A stretch of 64,000 bases of DNA, from NCBI RefSeq assembly GCF_013389595.1, contig NZ_CP058306.1:2480001-2544000 (forward strand), written 5' to 3'. The position numbers were made by a program, and so were the translations under genes. Of the stretch, positions 43,906-55,236 are shown one piece after another. Origin of the DNA: Flavobacterium sp. I3-2 (GTDB lineage Bacteria > Bacteroidota > Bacteroidia > Flavobacteriales > Flavobacteriaceae). Every line of letters starts with the position of its first letter. The first letter of the stretch is position 1. Under the pieces are notes generated by a model that worked only from the letters and a program-made list of their open reading frames with translations, ran no database searches and had not been told where the DNA came from.

Positions 43906-44634
43906 TTAGCTATTCCAAATTTCCCAAGCCTTTTCAGCTTGAAATACTAACATTTCGAATCCGTTTATTGTGATTGCTTTTTTTTCTTTTGCTTTTTGTA
44001 AGAACTTAGTTTCTCCTGGATTATAAATCAAATCATAGGCAATGTGATTTTCCGTAAAATAGGAGTAGGGAATATCTGGTGAGTTTTCAACATCTGGGAA
44101 AGTTCCGATTGGTGTTGTATTGATGATAATTGTCGCTTCTTCAAATGTTTTTTTTGAAATTTCGTTATATGAAATTTCATTCACCTTTGGATTTCTAGAC
44201 ACAAAAAGATATTCGATATTTAGTTTTTTTAGAGCAAATGCAACTGCTTTACTTGCGCCACCTGTACCTAAAATTAAAGCTTTTTTATGATGTGTTTTTA
44301 AAAGAGGTTTCAAAGATTTATAAAAACCATAAAAATCGGTATTGAATCCTTCTAAGGTTCCATCTGTATGAATTTTGATGGTGTTTACTGCTCCAATTTC
44401 TTGAGCATCGTTATCCAGTTTATCCAAAAAAGGAATTATTGACTCTTTATATGGAATTGTAACATTGTATCCTTGATTTTGTTTTTCAAAAACCAGTTTG
44501 ATATCTTCAATTTTAGGAATGTCAAAATTTATATAATTACAATCGTTTATTTTTTCTGATTCGAATTTTGTATTGAAATAATTTCTCGAAAAAGAATAAT
44601 CGATGTTTTTTCCTATTAAGCCAAATATTTTCAT
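43906..44634 (-). CDS. aroE: Shikimate dehydrogenase
   Basis: AroE reduces 3-dehydroshikimate with NADPH in the chorismate pathway. The 242-residue protein has the shikimate site (SFSRNYF, NVTIPYKE with catalytic Lys63), catalytic Asp100 (FNTDFYGF), the Rossmann loop GTGGASKA at 123-130, and the C-terminal GFEMLVFQAEKAWEIW. It is slightly shorter than E. coli AroE, as usual in this phylum. Confidence 0.96.
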   Translation of the reverse strand: MKIFGLIGKNIDYSFSRNYFNTKFESEKINDCNYINFDIPKIEDIKLVFEKQNQGYNVTIPYKESIIPFLDKLDNDAQEIGAVNTIKIHTDGTLEGFNTDFYGFYKSLKPLLKTHHKKALILGTGGASKAVAFALKKLNIEYLFVSRNPKVNEISYNEISKKTFEEATIIINTTPIGTFPDVENSPDIPYSYFTENHIAYDLIYNPGETKFLQKAKEKKAITINGFEMLVFQAEKAWEIWNS

Positions 44635-44676
44635 TTTAATTAGAAATGGTTATACTTTTTTTGTATAACCATTAAT

Positions 44677-46071
44677 TTAGTTTTTATGTTTTTGAATATG
44701 TTCTTGTACCAATGGATTTATCCAAACACTTGGAAAATTTTCTTCAAGTATTGTGTGATTTTTAAAGTTTAAATGTAAAGCATTTGTTAAGTGATAAAAT
44801 GCTTTTTCATTTTGTTCTTCAATAAAATATAAACCAGCTAAACGATATTCAATTTCAAACTCGTCGTTATGAATTTCAGAAGCTTCTAAAAGTTTTTGTA
44901 TTGCTGCTTCAAATTCACCTAAAATTTGTAAAGTGTCTGCCCAAAATAACCAGGTGTCTAAAAACAAATCGCCTAATTCAACTGCTTTTGAATATCCATG
45001 AACAGCTTCTTCGAAGAAATTTAATTCTTTATTGATTACAGCAAATCTTCTCCAATATAATTTATTTTGTTCATCAATAGCAATTGCTTTGTTGACATAA
45101 AATAAGGCTTTCTGAAAGTTACCTAATTTGATATAAAAATCCGTGATTGCAATCCAACCTTTATCTAAAAGTGGATCTTCGTGAACTGTTTTTAAATAAT
45201 ATTTTAAAGCTTTTTGATTTTGATTTAAAGCTTCATAACAAGTTCCAATTCTTAGAAAAACATATGAAGATGCATCATCGATTTCCAACGTAATATTGTA
45301 ACTTTCGATAGCTTTTTTATATTCTTTTAAATTTTCGTAAGCTTTACCTTTTTCTAAATGAGCTCCAATAAATTGTTCGTCAATAATGGTGGCAAAATCA
45401 AATGCTTGAACAGCTTTTTGATAATCCTTTATATTCATATATTGGCGACCAATTTGATGCCAAGCAACTTCGCTATAAGGTTGTTGATCAATAAATTCAT
45501 TTAAGAATTTTATCGCTTGTGTTGGCTGATCTAAAAAATCATAGCAATACACAATATTGTACAAAGCACTTTGATCTTCATCGTCATTTTCTAAACATTT
45601 AATAAAATAATATTTAGCATTTTCTAATTCATCAATATACAAATATTCCATTCCAATCAAAGAATACACGTCAGCTAAATCATCCGTTAATCCGAGTGCG
45701 ATATTCAGTGTATCAATGGCTTTTTTGTGTTCTCCTTTTTTTGAATAAATGCTTGCATGTTGAATGTAAGCTTCTTCATTTTTAGGATCTATTCTGTAAA
45801 TTTCTTGAATTAGTTTTTCTGCAGCGTCAAGTCTATCATTAAAAACAAGCATTTCTATCTGAACTAATTTAAGTCCGATTGAGTTTGGATGTTGTTCTAA
45901 AGCTAATTTCAAAGCTTTTTTAGCTAAATTCAATTTACCTGAATCCATATAATGTAAGATGATATTTTCAAATTCTTCTGAATCAAAAAATAACACTTTA
46001 TTAGTTTTAAGCATGGATTCAAATCTAGATAAAGATAAATTTAGATTTTCGTCTTCGTCGTTCATGAACAT
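44677..46071 (-). CDS. TPR-repeat protein
   Basis: The 464-residue protein consists almost wholly of tetratricopeptide repeats (about ten to twelve), for example EEAYIQHASIYSKKGEHKKAIDTLNIAL and AHLEKGKAYENLKEYKKAIESYNITLEID. No signal peptide, so probably cytoplasmic scaffolding. The partner is unknown. It lies 42 bases upstream of aroE on the same strand. Confidence 0.9.
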   Translation of the reverse strand: MFMNDEDENLNLSLSRFESMLKTNKVLFFDSEEFENIILHYMDSGKLNLAKKALKLALEQHPNSIGLKLVQIEMLVFNDRLDAAEKLIQEIYRIDPKNEEAYIQHASIYSKKGEHKKAIDTLNIALGLTDDLADVYSLIGMEYLYIDELENAKYYFIKCLENDDEDQSALYNIVYCYDFLDQPTQAIKFLNEFIDQQPYSEVAWHQIGRQYMNIKDYQKAVQAFDFATIIDEQFIGAHLEKGKAYENLKEYKKAIESYNITLEIDDASSYVFLRIGTCYEALNQNQKALKYYLKTVHEDPLLDKGWIAITDFYIKLGNFQKALFYVNKAIAIDEQNKLYWRRFAVINKELNFFEEAVHGYSKAVELGDLFLDTWLFWADTLQILGEFEAAIQKLLEASEIHNDEFEIEYRLAGLYFIEEQNEKAFYHLTNALHLNFKNHTILEENFPSVWINPLVQEHIQKHKN

Positions 46072-46160
46072 ATTTTCTCTTTTAGCTTTTTTTAAATTTA
46101 CAAAATAACAATAGCTTGACTTAGCATTTTAAATTGTTTTATAAACAAAATAATCAACAA

Positions 46161-47348
46161 TTATAATTCTTGTTGTACTTCGTTTAAAGCTTCGATAATC
46201 ATATCGCAACCTAATTTTATTTCTTCTTCACTTATGGTTAATGGTGGTGTGATACGAATCGCTTTTCCTTCAAACATCAACCAAAATAAAATCAATCCTT
46301 TTTCTTTACATTTCAGTATGACCTGGTTTGTAATTTCATCAGACGGAGTCATAACTGCCAACATCAATCCTAAACCATGAATATCGGTTATTAATGGATG
46401 AATTAAATGTTTACGAAATAATTGTTCTTTTACTAAAGTTTGCGCCATTAAATCGGTTTCTAACAATTCTTTTAAAGTTGTTAAACTTGCTGCGGCAATT
46501 ACAGGATGTCCTCCAAAAGTTGTAATATGTCCACATTTAGGATCGTGAGCTAACAAATCCATGTGTTTTTCGTTAGCAGTAAAAGCTCCAACAGGCATTC
46601 CGCTAGCCATTCCTTTTCCCATAACCAAAATATCAGGAACCATATCGTAGTTTTGAAATCCGAAAAGTTTTCCGGTTCTACCAAATCCAGGTTGAATTTC
46701 ATCTAGAATCAATAAAGTTCCGGTTTCGTCACATTTTGCACGAACTTTCTTTAAGAAATCATTTTTAGGCGTAATAAATCCGGCACTTCCTTGAATGGTT
46801 TCTAAAATGATTCCGGCAGTTTTTGTTGTAATTTTATCTAAATCAGCTTCGTTATTAAATGTAATAAAATCTACATTCGGAAGCAACGGACGAAAAGCAC
46901 CTTTGCGTTCTTCGTTTCCTAAAACACTCATTGAGCCTTGCGTATTTCCGTGGTAAGCGTTAACGCACGAAATAATTTGACTGCGACCAGTAACTCGTTT
47001 TGCAAGTTTCATAGCACCTTCAACGGCTTCAGTTCCTGAATTAACTAAGTAAGTTTTATTTAATGAACTCGGTAAATTTTCTGCTAATAATTTACAGAAT
47101 TCCACCGCAGGTTTTTGGATATATTCTCCATAAACCATAACATGCATATATTTATTTATTTGCTCTGTAATGGCATTTAAAACCTTAGGATTACTGTGGC
47201 CTAAAGTACAAGCAGAAACACCAGCTACAAAGTCTAAATGTTTTTTACCATCGGTGCTATATATATAACTTCCTTTTGCGTGAGATATTTCGACTTCTAA
47301 CGGATATAAAGTTGTCTGAGCTTGATATTTAAAAAAATCTTGCTTCAT
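46161..47348 (-). CDS. Class-III aminotransferase (acetylornithine/aspartate aminotransferase-like)
   Basis: The 395-residue PLP enzyme has the phosphate-binding NSGTEAVEGAMKLAK, the LDEIQPGFGRTGK cofactor motif, and the Schiff-base Lys245 (VMGKGMASGMPVGAF). It resembles acetylornithine aminotransferases but also other omega-transaminases, and no arg genes are adjacent, so the substrate is open. It starts 2 bases after the OstA-like gene ends. Confidence 0.9.
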   Translation of the reverse strand: MKQDFFKYQAQTTLYPLEVEISHAKGSYIYSTDGKKHLDFVAGVSACTLGHSNPKVLNAITEQINKYMHVMVYGEYIQKPAVEFCKLLAENLPSSLNKTYLVNSGTEAVEGAMKLAKRVTGRSQIISCVNAYHGNTQGSMSVLGNEERKGAFRPLLPNVDFITFNNEADLDKITTKTAGIILETIQGSAGFITPKNDFLKKVRAKCDETGTLLILDEIQPGFGRTGKLFGFQNYDMVPDILVMGKGMASGMPVGAFTANEKHMDLLAHDPKCGHITTFGGHPVIAAASLTTLKELLETDLMAQTLVKEQLFRKHLIHPLITDIHGLGLMLAVMTPSDEITNQVILKCKEKGLILFWLMFEGKAIRITPPLTISEEEIKLGCDMIIEALNEVQQEL

Positions 47349-47350
47349 TG

Positions 47351-49027
47351 TTATTTAACTTTTTTAATAATATTCTTTTTACCTTTTGATTTGAAATTTT
47401 TAGTTTCTTTTTGTATCTCAATTGGTTTTTCGGCATTTTCTTGTTGAACTTCGGCTTTTTCTTGAATTACAATTTCTGCATCGAGCTCATCTGGAGGAAA
47501 AATTTCTTCAGCCGAATTTATTTTTTCATCACCACGCCAATTAAAACCTCGGAGTTTTCGAATGCTCTCTGGGAATTCTTCTGGTGGATAAGTCATAGCT
47601 TCAGGATTGACGAATCGAGTTGCAGACGTGATTTTATTATCTTCTAATTCTAAATGAATTTTACTACAAATGCCTTTGTCTATTCCGCTTAATTCATCGT
47701 CCTCATCGTATAAATAATAAATCATTTCAGAGTTTTGAACTAAATCTATTTCAGAGATTTTATTATCTCTGAACTTTCCGTACAGATTAATCCCTTTTGC
47801 TTGATTATAACCTGTGCCAAGTGTATCTCGTTCAATTACAAACGCATCGGTTAAAACTTTTAATGAATCTAATTTTTCGGTTTCAGGATTATTAAGAATT
47901 TGAATCAATTTTCCTGTAATTTGACTTTCGCCTTTAAATATAATTGGATTACCAAATAATTCAGTTAATCCAATCTTTTGAGTCATATGTAAAGAATCTC
48001 CTTTTGCACTAAAATCGGGTGTTCTAAACATTCTTGCATTTTTGAAACCACTAATTTGTCGTTCTTTATCAGGTCCTGTAATTATGATGTTTTTTGCATA
48101 GAAATAAACAGAATCGGTTTCAACTAAACTTTTTACAAGTGGTTTTTTTGTAATGTAAATAGAATCTTTATCTTGAAAAACTTCAGCAAAATGACTCGTC
48201 ATGATCATCTTGTTTTTTGGATCAGTAACTTTTACATTGTTCACTAATTTTGAATATGATTTTTTCTGATCATAATAAATTTCATCACCTTCAATTCGTT
48301 TTTCATCATGAAGGATGTATGAATTTTTGATTAATTTACCAACATCATTTTGGGTGTCATAAAAACCGTTCTCAGTATAAATAAAATCTTCTTTTCCTGT
48401 AATTGTTGAGGGTCCAAATAAATAAGCATGTCCAGAAACTTCATAAAAATCTAAATGATCAGTCTCAATAACATTTTCAGGATTAGTCAAAACTACTTTT
48501 TCTCTAAATTCATAACGTTGATCTGTTGTGAAATATTTTCCAACTTTACTTTTCAACGTATTTTGTTTATTAACAATAGTTCCGTGATTGTTGTAATAGG
48601 CAACACCATTTATTTTGTCATAATAAACAGTTTCAGAAGTCAACGAAGATTCAGGAGAACGCATAACTACGTTTCCTTGTGCAAAAGCAACACCGTCTTT
48701 TCCGTTATATTCTGCATATTTACTATCTAAAGAAAGTGTATCATTTTGAATCAAATGTACATTCCCAAACAGTTTGATATAATTTTCAGCCTGAAAAAGA
48801 TATGCTTTGTTGCAATAAATATATAAACTGTCGTGCTGAGCTTCGATGTTTCCAGTTAGAATAATTGCTCCTGGAATTTCGTTTTGATCCGCATTTGTAA
48901 AATCTGCATGAATAATTTCAATTTTTTTTCCTTTGTTTACAGGAGTTTGATTCTGAGCGAATAAAGAAATATATCCACTAAATAGTAAAAATATATAAGC
49001 TAAAAATAGTTTTTTCAAGGTTGTCAA
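47351..49027 (-). CDS. OstA/LptA-like LPS-transport protein
   Basis: The 558-residue protein has a signal peptide (ending FAQNQ). Long repetitive beta-jellyroll of OstA/LptA type follows (IEIIHADFTNADQNEIPGAIILTGNI, DSKYAEYNGKDGVAFAQGNVVM, HAYLFGPSTITGKEDFIYTENGFYD). Such proteins are thought to bridge the periplasm for LPS delivery. The C-terminal ~60 residues are a charged, low-complexity tail (EIVIQEKAEVQQENAEKPIEI). Bacteroidota carry this long form in place of short LptA. Confidence 0.88.
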   Translation of the reverse strand: MTTLKKLFLAYIFLLFSGYISLFAQNQTPVNKGKKIEIIHADFTNADQNEIPGAIILTGNIEAQHDSLYIYCNKAYLFQAENYIKLFGNVHLIQNDTLSLDSKYAEYNGKDGVAFAQGNVVMRSPESSLTSETVYYDKINGVAYYNNHGTIVNKQNTLKSKVGKYFTTDQRYEFREKVVLTNPENVIETDHLDFYEVSGHAYLFGPSTITGKEDFIYTENGFYDTQNDVGKLIKNSYILHDEKRIEGDEIYYDQKKSYSKLVNNVKVTDPKNKMIMTSHFAEVFQDKDSIYITKKPLVKSLVETDSVYFYAKNIIITGPDKERQISGFKNARMFRTPDFSAKGDSLHMTQKIGLTELFGNPIIFKGESQITGKLIQILNNPETEKLDSLKVLTDAFVIERDTLGTGYNQAKGINLYGKFRDNKISEIDLVQNSEMIYYLYDEDDELSGIDKGICSKIHLELEDNKITSATRFVNPEAMTYPPEEFPESIRKLRGFNWRGDEKINSAEEIFPPDELDAEIVIQEKAEVQQENAEKPIEIQKETKNFKSKGKKNIIKKVK

Positions 49028-49116
49028 AATTTCTTCAAAATTACAGAAAAAAATGGGATTAATTTTTCATTAAGAAGAATTTATACTTATAATGTAGAAG
49101 TTTGTTTTTTTTATTA

Positions 49117-49887
49117 TTAAAAAGTTTGATAAATGTCATATCCAAAACGTAAAATAGATAAAAAAATTACGAATATCAAAAAGCTTCTAACAATAGAATT
49201 TCCTTTTTTGATTGCAAATTTTGAACCAACATATCCACCAAATCCGTTAGAAATTGCCATTGGAATTGCAATTGCCCAAATCACTTTTCCTTTGATTAAG
49301 AATAAACAAATCGAACCGAAATTGGTTGCTAAATTTACTAATTTGGCATGTGTATTGGCGCTCAAGAAATCCATTTTTAAAAAAGTAACAAAGCAAACCA
49401 TAAAAAAAGTTCCTGTTCCTGGACCAATAAAACCGTCATATAACCCAACAATAAAACAAATTAGAATGGAATAAAAAATCAATTTCTTTTTCTCAATTGT
49501 TTGTGCAGTCGCTAATCCAAAATCCTTTTTTAGAAATGTAAAAATTCCCATTCCGATTAAGATGAAAAGCAACAACGGTTTCATGAAATCATTATTTATT
49601 ATGGTCAGAAAATACGAACCTAAATATGCCGAAAAAAAAGCAACAATTGCCATCAAAACAAATAGTTTCCAATGAACTTTAACTTTTTTTAGATATTGAG
49701 TAAGTGCAATTGCAGTTCCCGAAAATGCGGGTATTTTTAAACTTCCAATTACAGTTGCAACCGGAATTTGTGGTAATAAACTTAGAGATAAAGGTGTTTG
49801 AATCAATCCACCACCACCAACTATTGAATCAACAAAACCTGCGATGAACGCAATCAAGCATAAAATCGCAATTATATCAAATGTCAT
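49117..49887 (-). CDS. TauE/SafE (TSUP) family membrane exporter
   Basis: The 256-residue protein has about eight membrane helices and the TSUP signatures GFVDSIVGGGGLIQTPLSL near the N-terminus and GLYDGFIGPGTGTFFMV in the second half. Family members move sulfite, sulfoacetate or other small organic anions. The substrate here is unknown. Confidence 0.92.
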   Translation of the reverse strand: MTFDIIAILCLIAFIAGFVDSIVGGGGLIQTPLSLSLLPQIPVATVIGSLKIPAFSGTAIALTQYLKKVKVHWKLFVLMAIVAFFSAYLGSYFLTIINNDFMKPLLLFILIGMGIFTFLKKDFGLATAQTIEKKKLIFYSILICFIVGLYDGFIGPGTGTFFMVCFVTFLKMDFLSANTHAKLVNLATNFGSICLFLIKGKVIWAIAIPMAISNGFGGYVGSKFAIKKGNSIVRSFLIFVIFLSILRFGYDIYQTF

Positions 49888-49991
49888 AATAATAAAAATG
49901 CAAATTTACAGCATCGTTTGGATTTACTTTTGAATTTATGGTTAAAGTTTGTACTTATTTCGTATTTTAGTTTTTTTAAATCAATTTGAAA

Positions 49992-50759
49992 ATGAATTTA
50001 TTAAAAACTGTAATTAGTTTGGTTGCTTTTGGATTTTTATTTTCTTGTTCAGAAGAAATTTCAATAACAAATGAAAATCAAGAAAAATCTTCTTATTTAA
50101 AGAAAACTCCTTCGCAATGGGATGAAAATGATTTATATCAAGTTCATTATTATCAGATTGGTAATCTGAAAAAAGTGGAAAATTTAGATTCTTTTAAACT
50201 GAATGAAGGTTTATTGATTGAAACTATTTCTGGAAAAGAATATGAATCGGCAAATCAAGAAAAAAACAGATATTATTTGAAAGATACTTTGGCTTTAATC
50301 AAAATTAAAAATTCAATTAAAATTGGTAAAACGGTTTTAACAGATAAATCTGCAACAGACGGAAGTTCTGAATTTTACAATTATTTGGGGTATTTTCCGA
50401 TAATGAATCAATATTTAATTCGAGGAGAATATTTAGATAGTTTAGATTATAAAATGATAGATAAAAATTCGGGCGAAATTAAATATTCATTTATAGATTA
50501 TCCGATTATTTCACAGAACGGAAATTTTGTTACAGTTTGCAAAACAAATGAATTTGAAAATAAAACGTATTTTGAAATTTATAATTATTCAAACGGTTTT
50601 TATAAAAATGCTTTTAAAGCAATTTTTACGAATTGGCAGGTTGTTGATTTTGAAAAATATGCTTTTTGGGGAAATGATGGAAGTTTTTATTTGAAAATTG
50701 ACCGAATGAATGCGGATGATTCAAGTGATGAAACTTTTTTGAGAATTACTTTAAATTAG
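49992..50759 (+). CDS. Lipoprotein of unknown function
   Basis: The 255-residue protein has a lipoprotein signal (MNLLKTVISLVAFGFLFSC, Cys19), then a Lys/Glu-rich, Tyr-rich body with probable beta strands (FVTVCKTNEFENKTYFEIYNY). No family recognised. I use the ATG at 49992; a TTG at 49986 is in frame. It precedes another small lipoprotein by 19 bases. Confidence 0.75.
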   Translation: MNLLKTVISLVAFGFLFSCSEEISITNENQEKSSYLKKTPSQWDENDLYQVHYYQIGNLKKVENLDSFKLNEGLLIETISGKEYESANQEKNRYYLKDTLALIKIKNSIKIGKTVLTDKSATDGSSEFYNYLGYFPIMNQYLIRGEYLDSLDYKMIDKNSGEIKYSFIDYPIISQNGNFVTVCKTNEFENKTYFEIYNYSNGFYKNAFKAIFTNWQVVDFEKYAFWGNDGSFYLKIDRMNADDSSDETFLRITLN

Positions 50760-50778
50760 GAAATATAAAATATTAAAA

Positions 50779-51177
50779 ATGAGAAAAATAGTACTTTTAA
50801 GTTTGTTTATAAGTTTGACATTATTCGGTTGTAGTAATTCTGATGATAAAGCTGAAAATTGTTTGGATTTCAAACATGCATTTATCACTACTGTGTACTC
50901 AGAACAAATGTCAATTAATAAGAATGAAGATTTACCAATTGATTTGAGTTTTTTTATTGAAAATTCTTGTGGTTCATTCTACAGTTTTGAAGTAGAGCGC
51001 AATGATAAAGTTTATAATATTAGAGTGAAAGCAAAATATGAAGGTTGTCAATGTAATGAAATAGCTGGAAATCTTCAAGAAACGTATTTCTTTAGATCTG
51101 CTGAAGCTGGTGTTTATACTTTAAATTTTTATACTTCTAATTCTGAATATATAACTAAAATAATTTATGTAGAATAA
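50779..51177 (+). CDS. Small lipoprotein of unknown function
   Basis: The 132-residue product has lipobox LFGC (Cys18), a 110-residue exported domain with four further cysteines (AENC, ENSC, EGCQC) and a final strand TKIIYVE. Paired cysteines suggest disulfides. It is likely cotranscribed with the lipoprotein gene upstream. Function unknown. Confidence 0.75.
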   Translation: MRKIVLLSLFISLTLFGCSNSDDKAENCLDFKHAFITTVYSEQMSINKNEDLPIDLSFFIENSCGSFYSFEVERNDKVYNIRVKAKYEGCQCNEIAGNLQETYFFRSAEAGVYTLNFYTSNSEYITKIIYVE

Positions 51178-51236
51178 CAATTAATCTGTATTGTATTTTT
51201 TATAAATTCATTAAATTTGATAAAAATTATAAAGAA

Positions 51237-51380
51237 ATGGAATTCGTATTTTTAACTTTGGCTGTCGTTGTAGTTGTTATGTTTGCTTACAGAGCATTAA
51301 CTCGTAAAAAGAAAGAAAGAGAGTATTTTCCTGATGATTTCAATGCTGATGGAACTGAAAAGAAGTATGATAAAAAATAA
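51237..51380 (+). CDS. 47-residue membrane-anchored microprotein
   Basis: A short frame reads MEFVFLTLAVVVVVMFAYRA, then TRKKKEREYFPDDFNADGT and a lysine end. This is a single membrane helix followed by a basic/acidic cytoplasmic tail, a classic small membrane-protein design. It begins 59 bases after the preceding lipoprotein and ends at the base before a strong hairpin terminator, which supports expression. Function unknown. Confidence 0.65.
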   Translation: MEFVFLTLAVVVVVMFAYRALTRKKKEREYFPDDFNADGTEKKYDKK

Positions 51381-51405
51381 CGATCTCAATTGAGATCGTT
51401 ATTTT

Positions 51406-51414
<9 letters not shown>
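51381..51414. terminator. Bidirectional terminator between microprotein and uvrB
   Basis: The perfect palindrome CGATCTCAATTGAGATCG (51381-51398) is flanked by T-rich sequence on the plus side and A-rich on the other, so it can end both converging transcripts. It overlaps the end of uvrB. Confidence 0.85.
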
Positions 51415-53409
<1,995 letters not shown>

Positions 53410-53499
53410 ATTTTTTTCTAATGTTCACAAAATTACAATTTGTTGTACAATAAAAAAAGTATTTCAAAAAATGGTTTATTCATTAAAATCTTAAAAATA

Positions 53500-53532
53500 A
53501 TAAAAGCTGCTTAATTTAATAAACAGCTTTCA
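53500..53532 (-). terminator. Terminator of the glycosyltransferase gene
   Basis: The hairpin AAAGCTG / CAGCTTT lies downstream of the glycosyltransferase stop, with a T-rich minus-strand tail. Confidence 0.6.
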
Positions 53533-53576
53533 GAGTAAATAAAACAAATGCAGATTTCAACTCTTTTTCATAAGTT

Positions 53577-55001
53577 TTAATTTGTGATTTCGCGTGTTAA
53601 CCAGCCTTTTTTACCAGCAGTAATTATTGCGTAAGGTGTTATCCAGAATAGGGTAAACGTGTAAAAAATACTATATGTATAGAACCATAAGGATTCTAAG
53701 AAGTTATATTTTTTTGAATATAGAACAACTTGAACAGTTGAGAAAATGAAGATTCCAAAAAAAGTTGAACTTAAGAACAAAATTGGATTTGAAATTATCA
53801 AATAAAACATCAATAAAGTAAACGGTATTGATAAAATCACTTTAATCCATTGATTAATAAGTAAAAAACGTGCATCAAATTTACGTTCTTCTCTAAAATT
53901 TGAAAATGCGAATTTTGTCATTTCAATGTTTTCTCTCACATTACTTCTTTCCCAACGAATAAACATTTTGTTTAATTGATTATAATTCTCAGGACTATTT
54001 GTGTAAACAAACGAATTGCTTTGGAAAAGTACATGTAATCCTTGTTTTAAGATCATATTAGTTAAGGCACGGTCTTCTCCAATATCAGAAGCTTTTCCCA
54101 TAAATGTTTGATTAATCCAACTTTCTAAGCAGCTCAAAACAGCTGTTCTTTTATAGGCTGCTAATGCACCTGGTGTACAAAGTACAGAACCAGAAACACT
54201 TTGCGCAGATCGTATAAATTCAAAACTAAAAACAAATGTAACGTTTAGCATTTTAGGAATTAATCCTTGCTTTTTATTTAATACACGAACATTTCCACCA
54301 ACAGCACCACAATTTTTATTTGTGACAAATGGAGAAACCAAATTTCTTAATGTATCTTGTTTAACAATCGAATCGCTATCAACTGTAACAAAAACATCAC
54401 CTGTTCCGGTTGTGAAACCACGATACAAGGCATGTCGTTTTCCCATGTTTTTTGGTTGTTGTAAAATTTCGATTCGATCACCTAATTCTTTTTTTGCTTC
54501 AACCATCCATTTCCAAGTATCGTCTTTTGAGCCATCATCAATAGCCATAATCTGAAGTTTTTCTTTTGGATAATCGTTGGCAACTAAACTTCTTAAAGTC
54601 TCTAAAACTAATTTACCTTCGTTATAAGCAGGAACAATTACTGTGCAAGTTGGTAATTCAGTATCTGAAACAGATTCTATTGGTTTGTATTTTGAAAATT
54701 TATAGATGATGTAAAAAATAAATATGATTTGATAAATCAATAATGAATAGGATAAAACCAATAACAGTTGTCCCCAAATTGTTTTGGTTCTTGAAAGGTG
54801 TAATTCTTCAAAATCATGTTGTAGATAGTAAATCAAAAAAAGACTTACTAAAATAGTGAATGCTGTAACCGAAAAGATGAAATAATCTTTAGACCTAAAA
54901 TTATTTTTATCTATTTTTCTAAATAAAGAAGCATTAAATTTATTTGACAAATCAATAGTTTCTGATTTAGAATTGCTTTTGTATGGAACATTTTCTAACA
55001 T
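53577..55001 (-). CDS. Membrane family-2 glycosyltransferase, hyaluronan/cellulose-synthase-like
   Basis: The 474-residue protein has membrane helices near residues 45-65 and 80-105, a GT-A catalytic domain, and three or four C-terminal helices. Motifs seen: VIVPAYNEG, IDDGSKDDTW, TVDSDS, GEDRALTN, and KMFIRWERS, a variant of the processive QxxRW motif. This fits synthases of extracellular polysaccharide that extrude their polymer. The sugar is unknown. It lies upstream of uvrB but has its own terminator. Confidence 0.88.
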   Translation of the reverse strand: MLENVPYKSNSKSETIDLSNKFNASLFRKIDKNNFRSKDYFIFSVTAFTILVSLFLIYYLQHDFEELHLSRTKTIWGQLLLVLSYSLLIYQIIFIFYIIYKFSKYKPIESVSDTELPTCTVIVPAYNEGKLVLETLRSLVANDYPKEKLQIMAIDDGSKDDTWKWMVEAKKELGDRIEILQQPKNMGKRHALYRGFTTGTGDVFVTVDSDSIVKQDTLRNLVSPFVTNKNCGAVGGNVRVLNKKQGLIPKMLNVTFVFSFEFIRSAQSVSGSVLCTPGALAAYKRTAVLSCLESWINQTFMGKASDIGEDRALTNMILKQGLHVLFQSNSFVYTNSPENYNQLNKMFIRWERSNVRENIEMTKFAFSNFREERKFDARFLLINQWIKVILSIPFTLLMFYLIISNPILFLSSTFFGIFIFSTVQVVLYSKKYNFLESLWFYTYSIFYTFTLFWITPYAIITAGKKGWLTREITN

Positions 55002-55170
55002 TTGAAATATATTTTGATAGGATTGACGATTTTTGTGATTTTATCTCAATTATCAATTTTCAAAAGTTGTTCCTGTGTGTAACTTGTTGTTTTTTAAATA
55101 TTTATGTTTTTTAACAATTGTAGAATTGTGTTGCATTTGTCATCAATTCGAGTAAATGTACTCAAGATTT

Positions 55171-55222
55171 GAATAAAAAAATTCTTTATTTTTGGATGAC
55201 TTAACGTTCAAAAATAAAGAGT
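55171..55222 (-). terminator. Terminator of the GHL10 gene
   Basis: An 11-bp stem (CTTTATTTTTG / CAAAAATAAAG) is followed by a T run on the minus strand. Confidence 0.75.
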
Positions 55223-55236
55223 TTCATTTTTTTTAA

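Noticed and set aside
44645..44673. Hairpin AATGGTTATAC / GTATAACCATT between the TPR gene and aroE
   Set aside because: No T run follows the stem on the transcribed strand, so I do not call it a terminator; its role is unclear.
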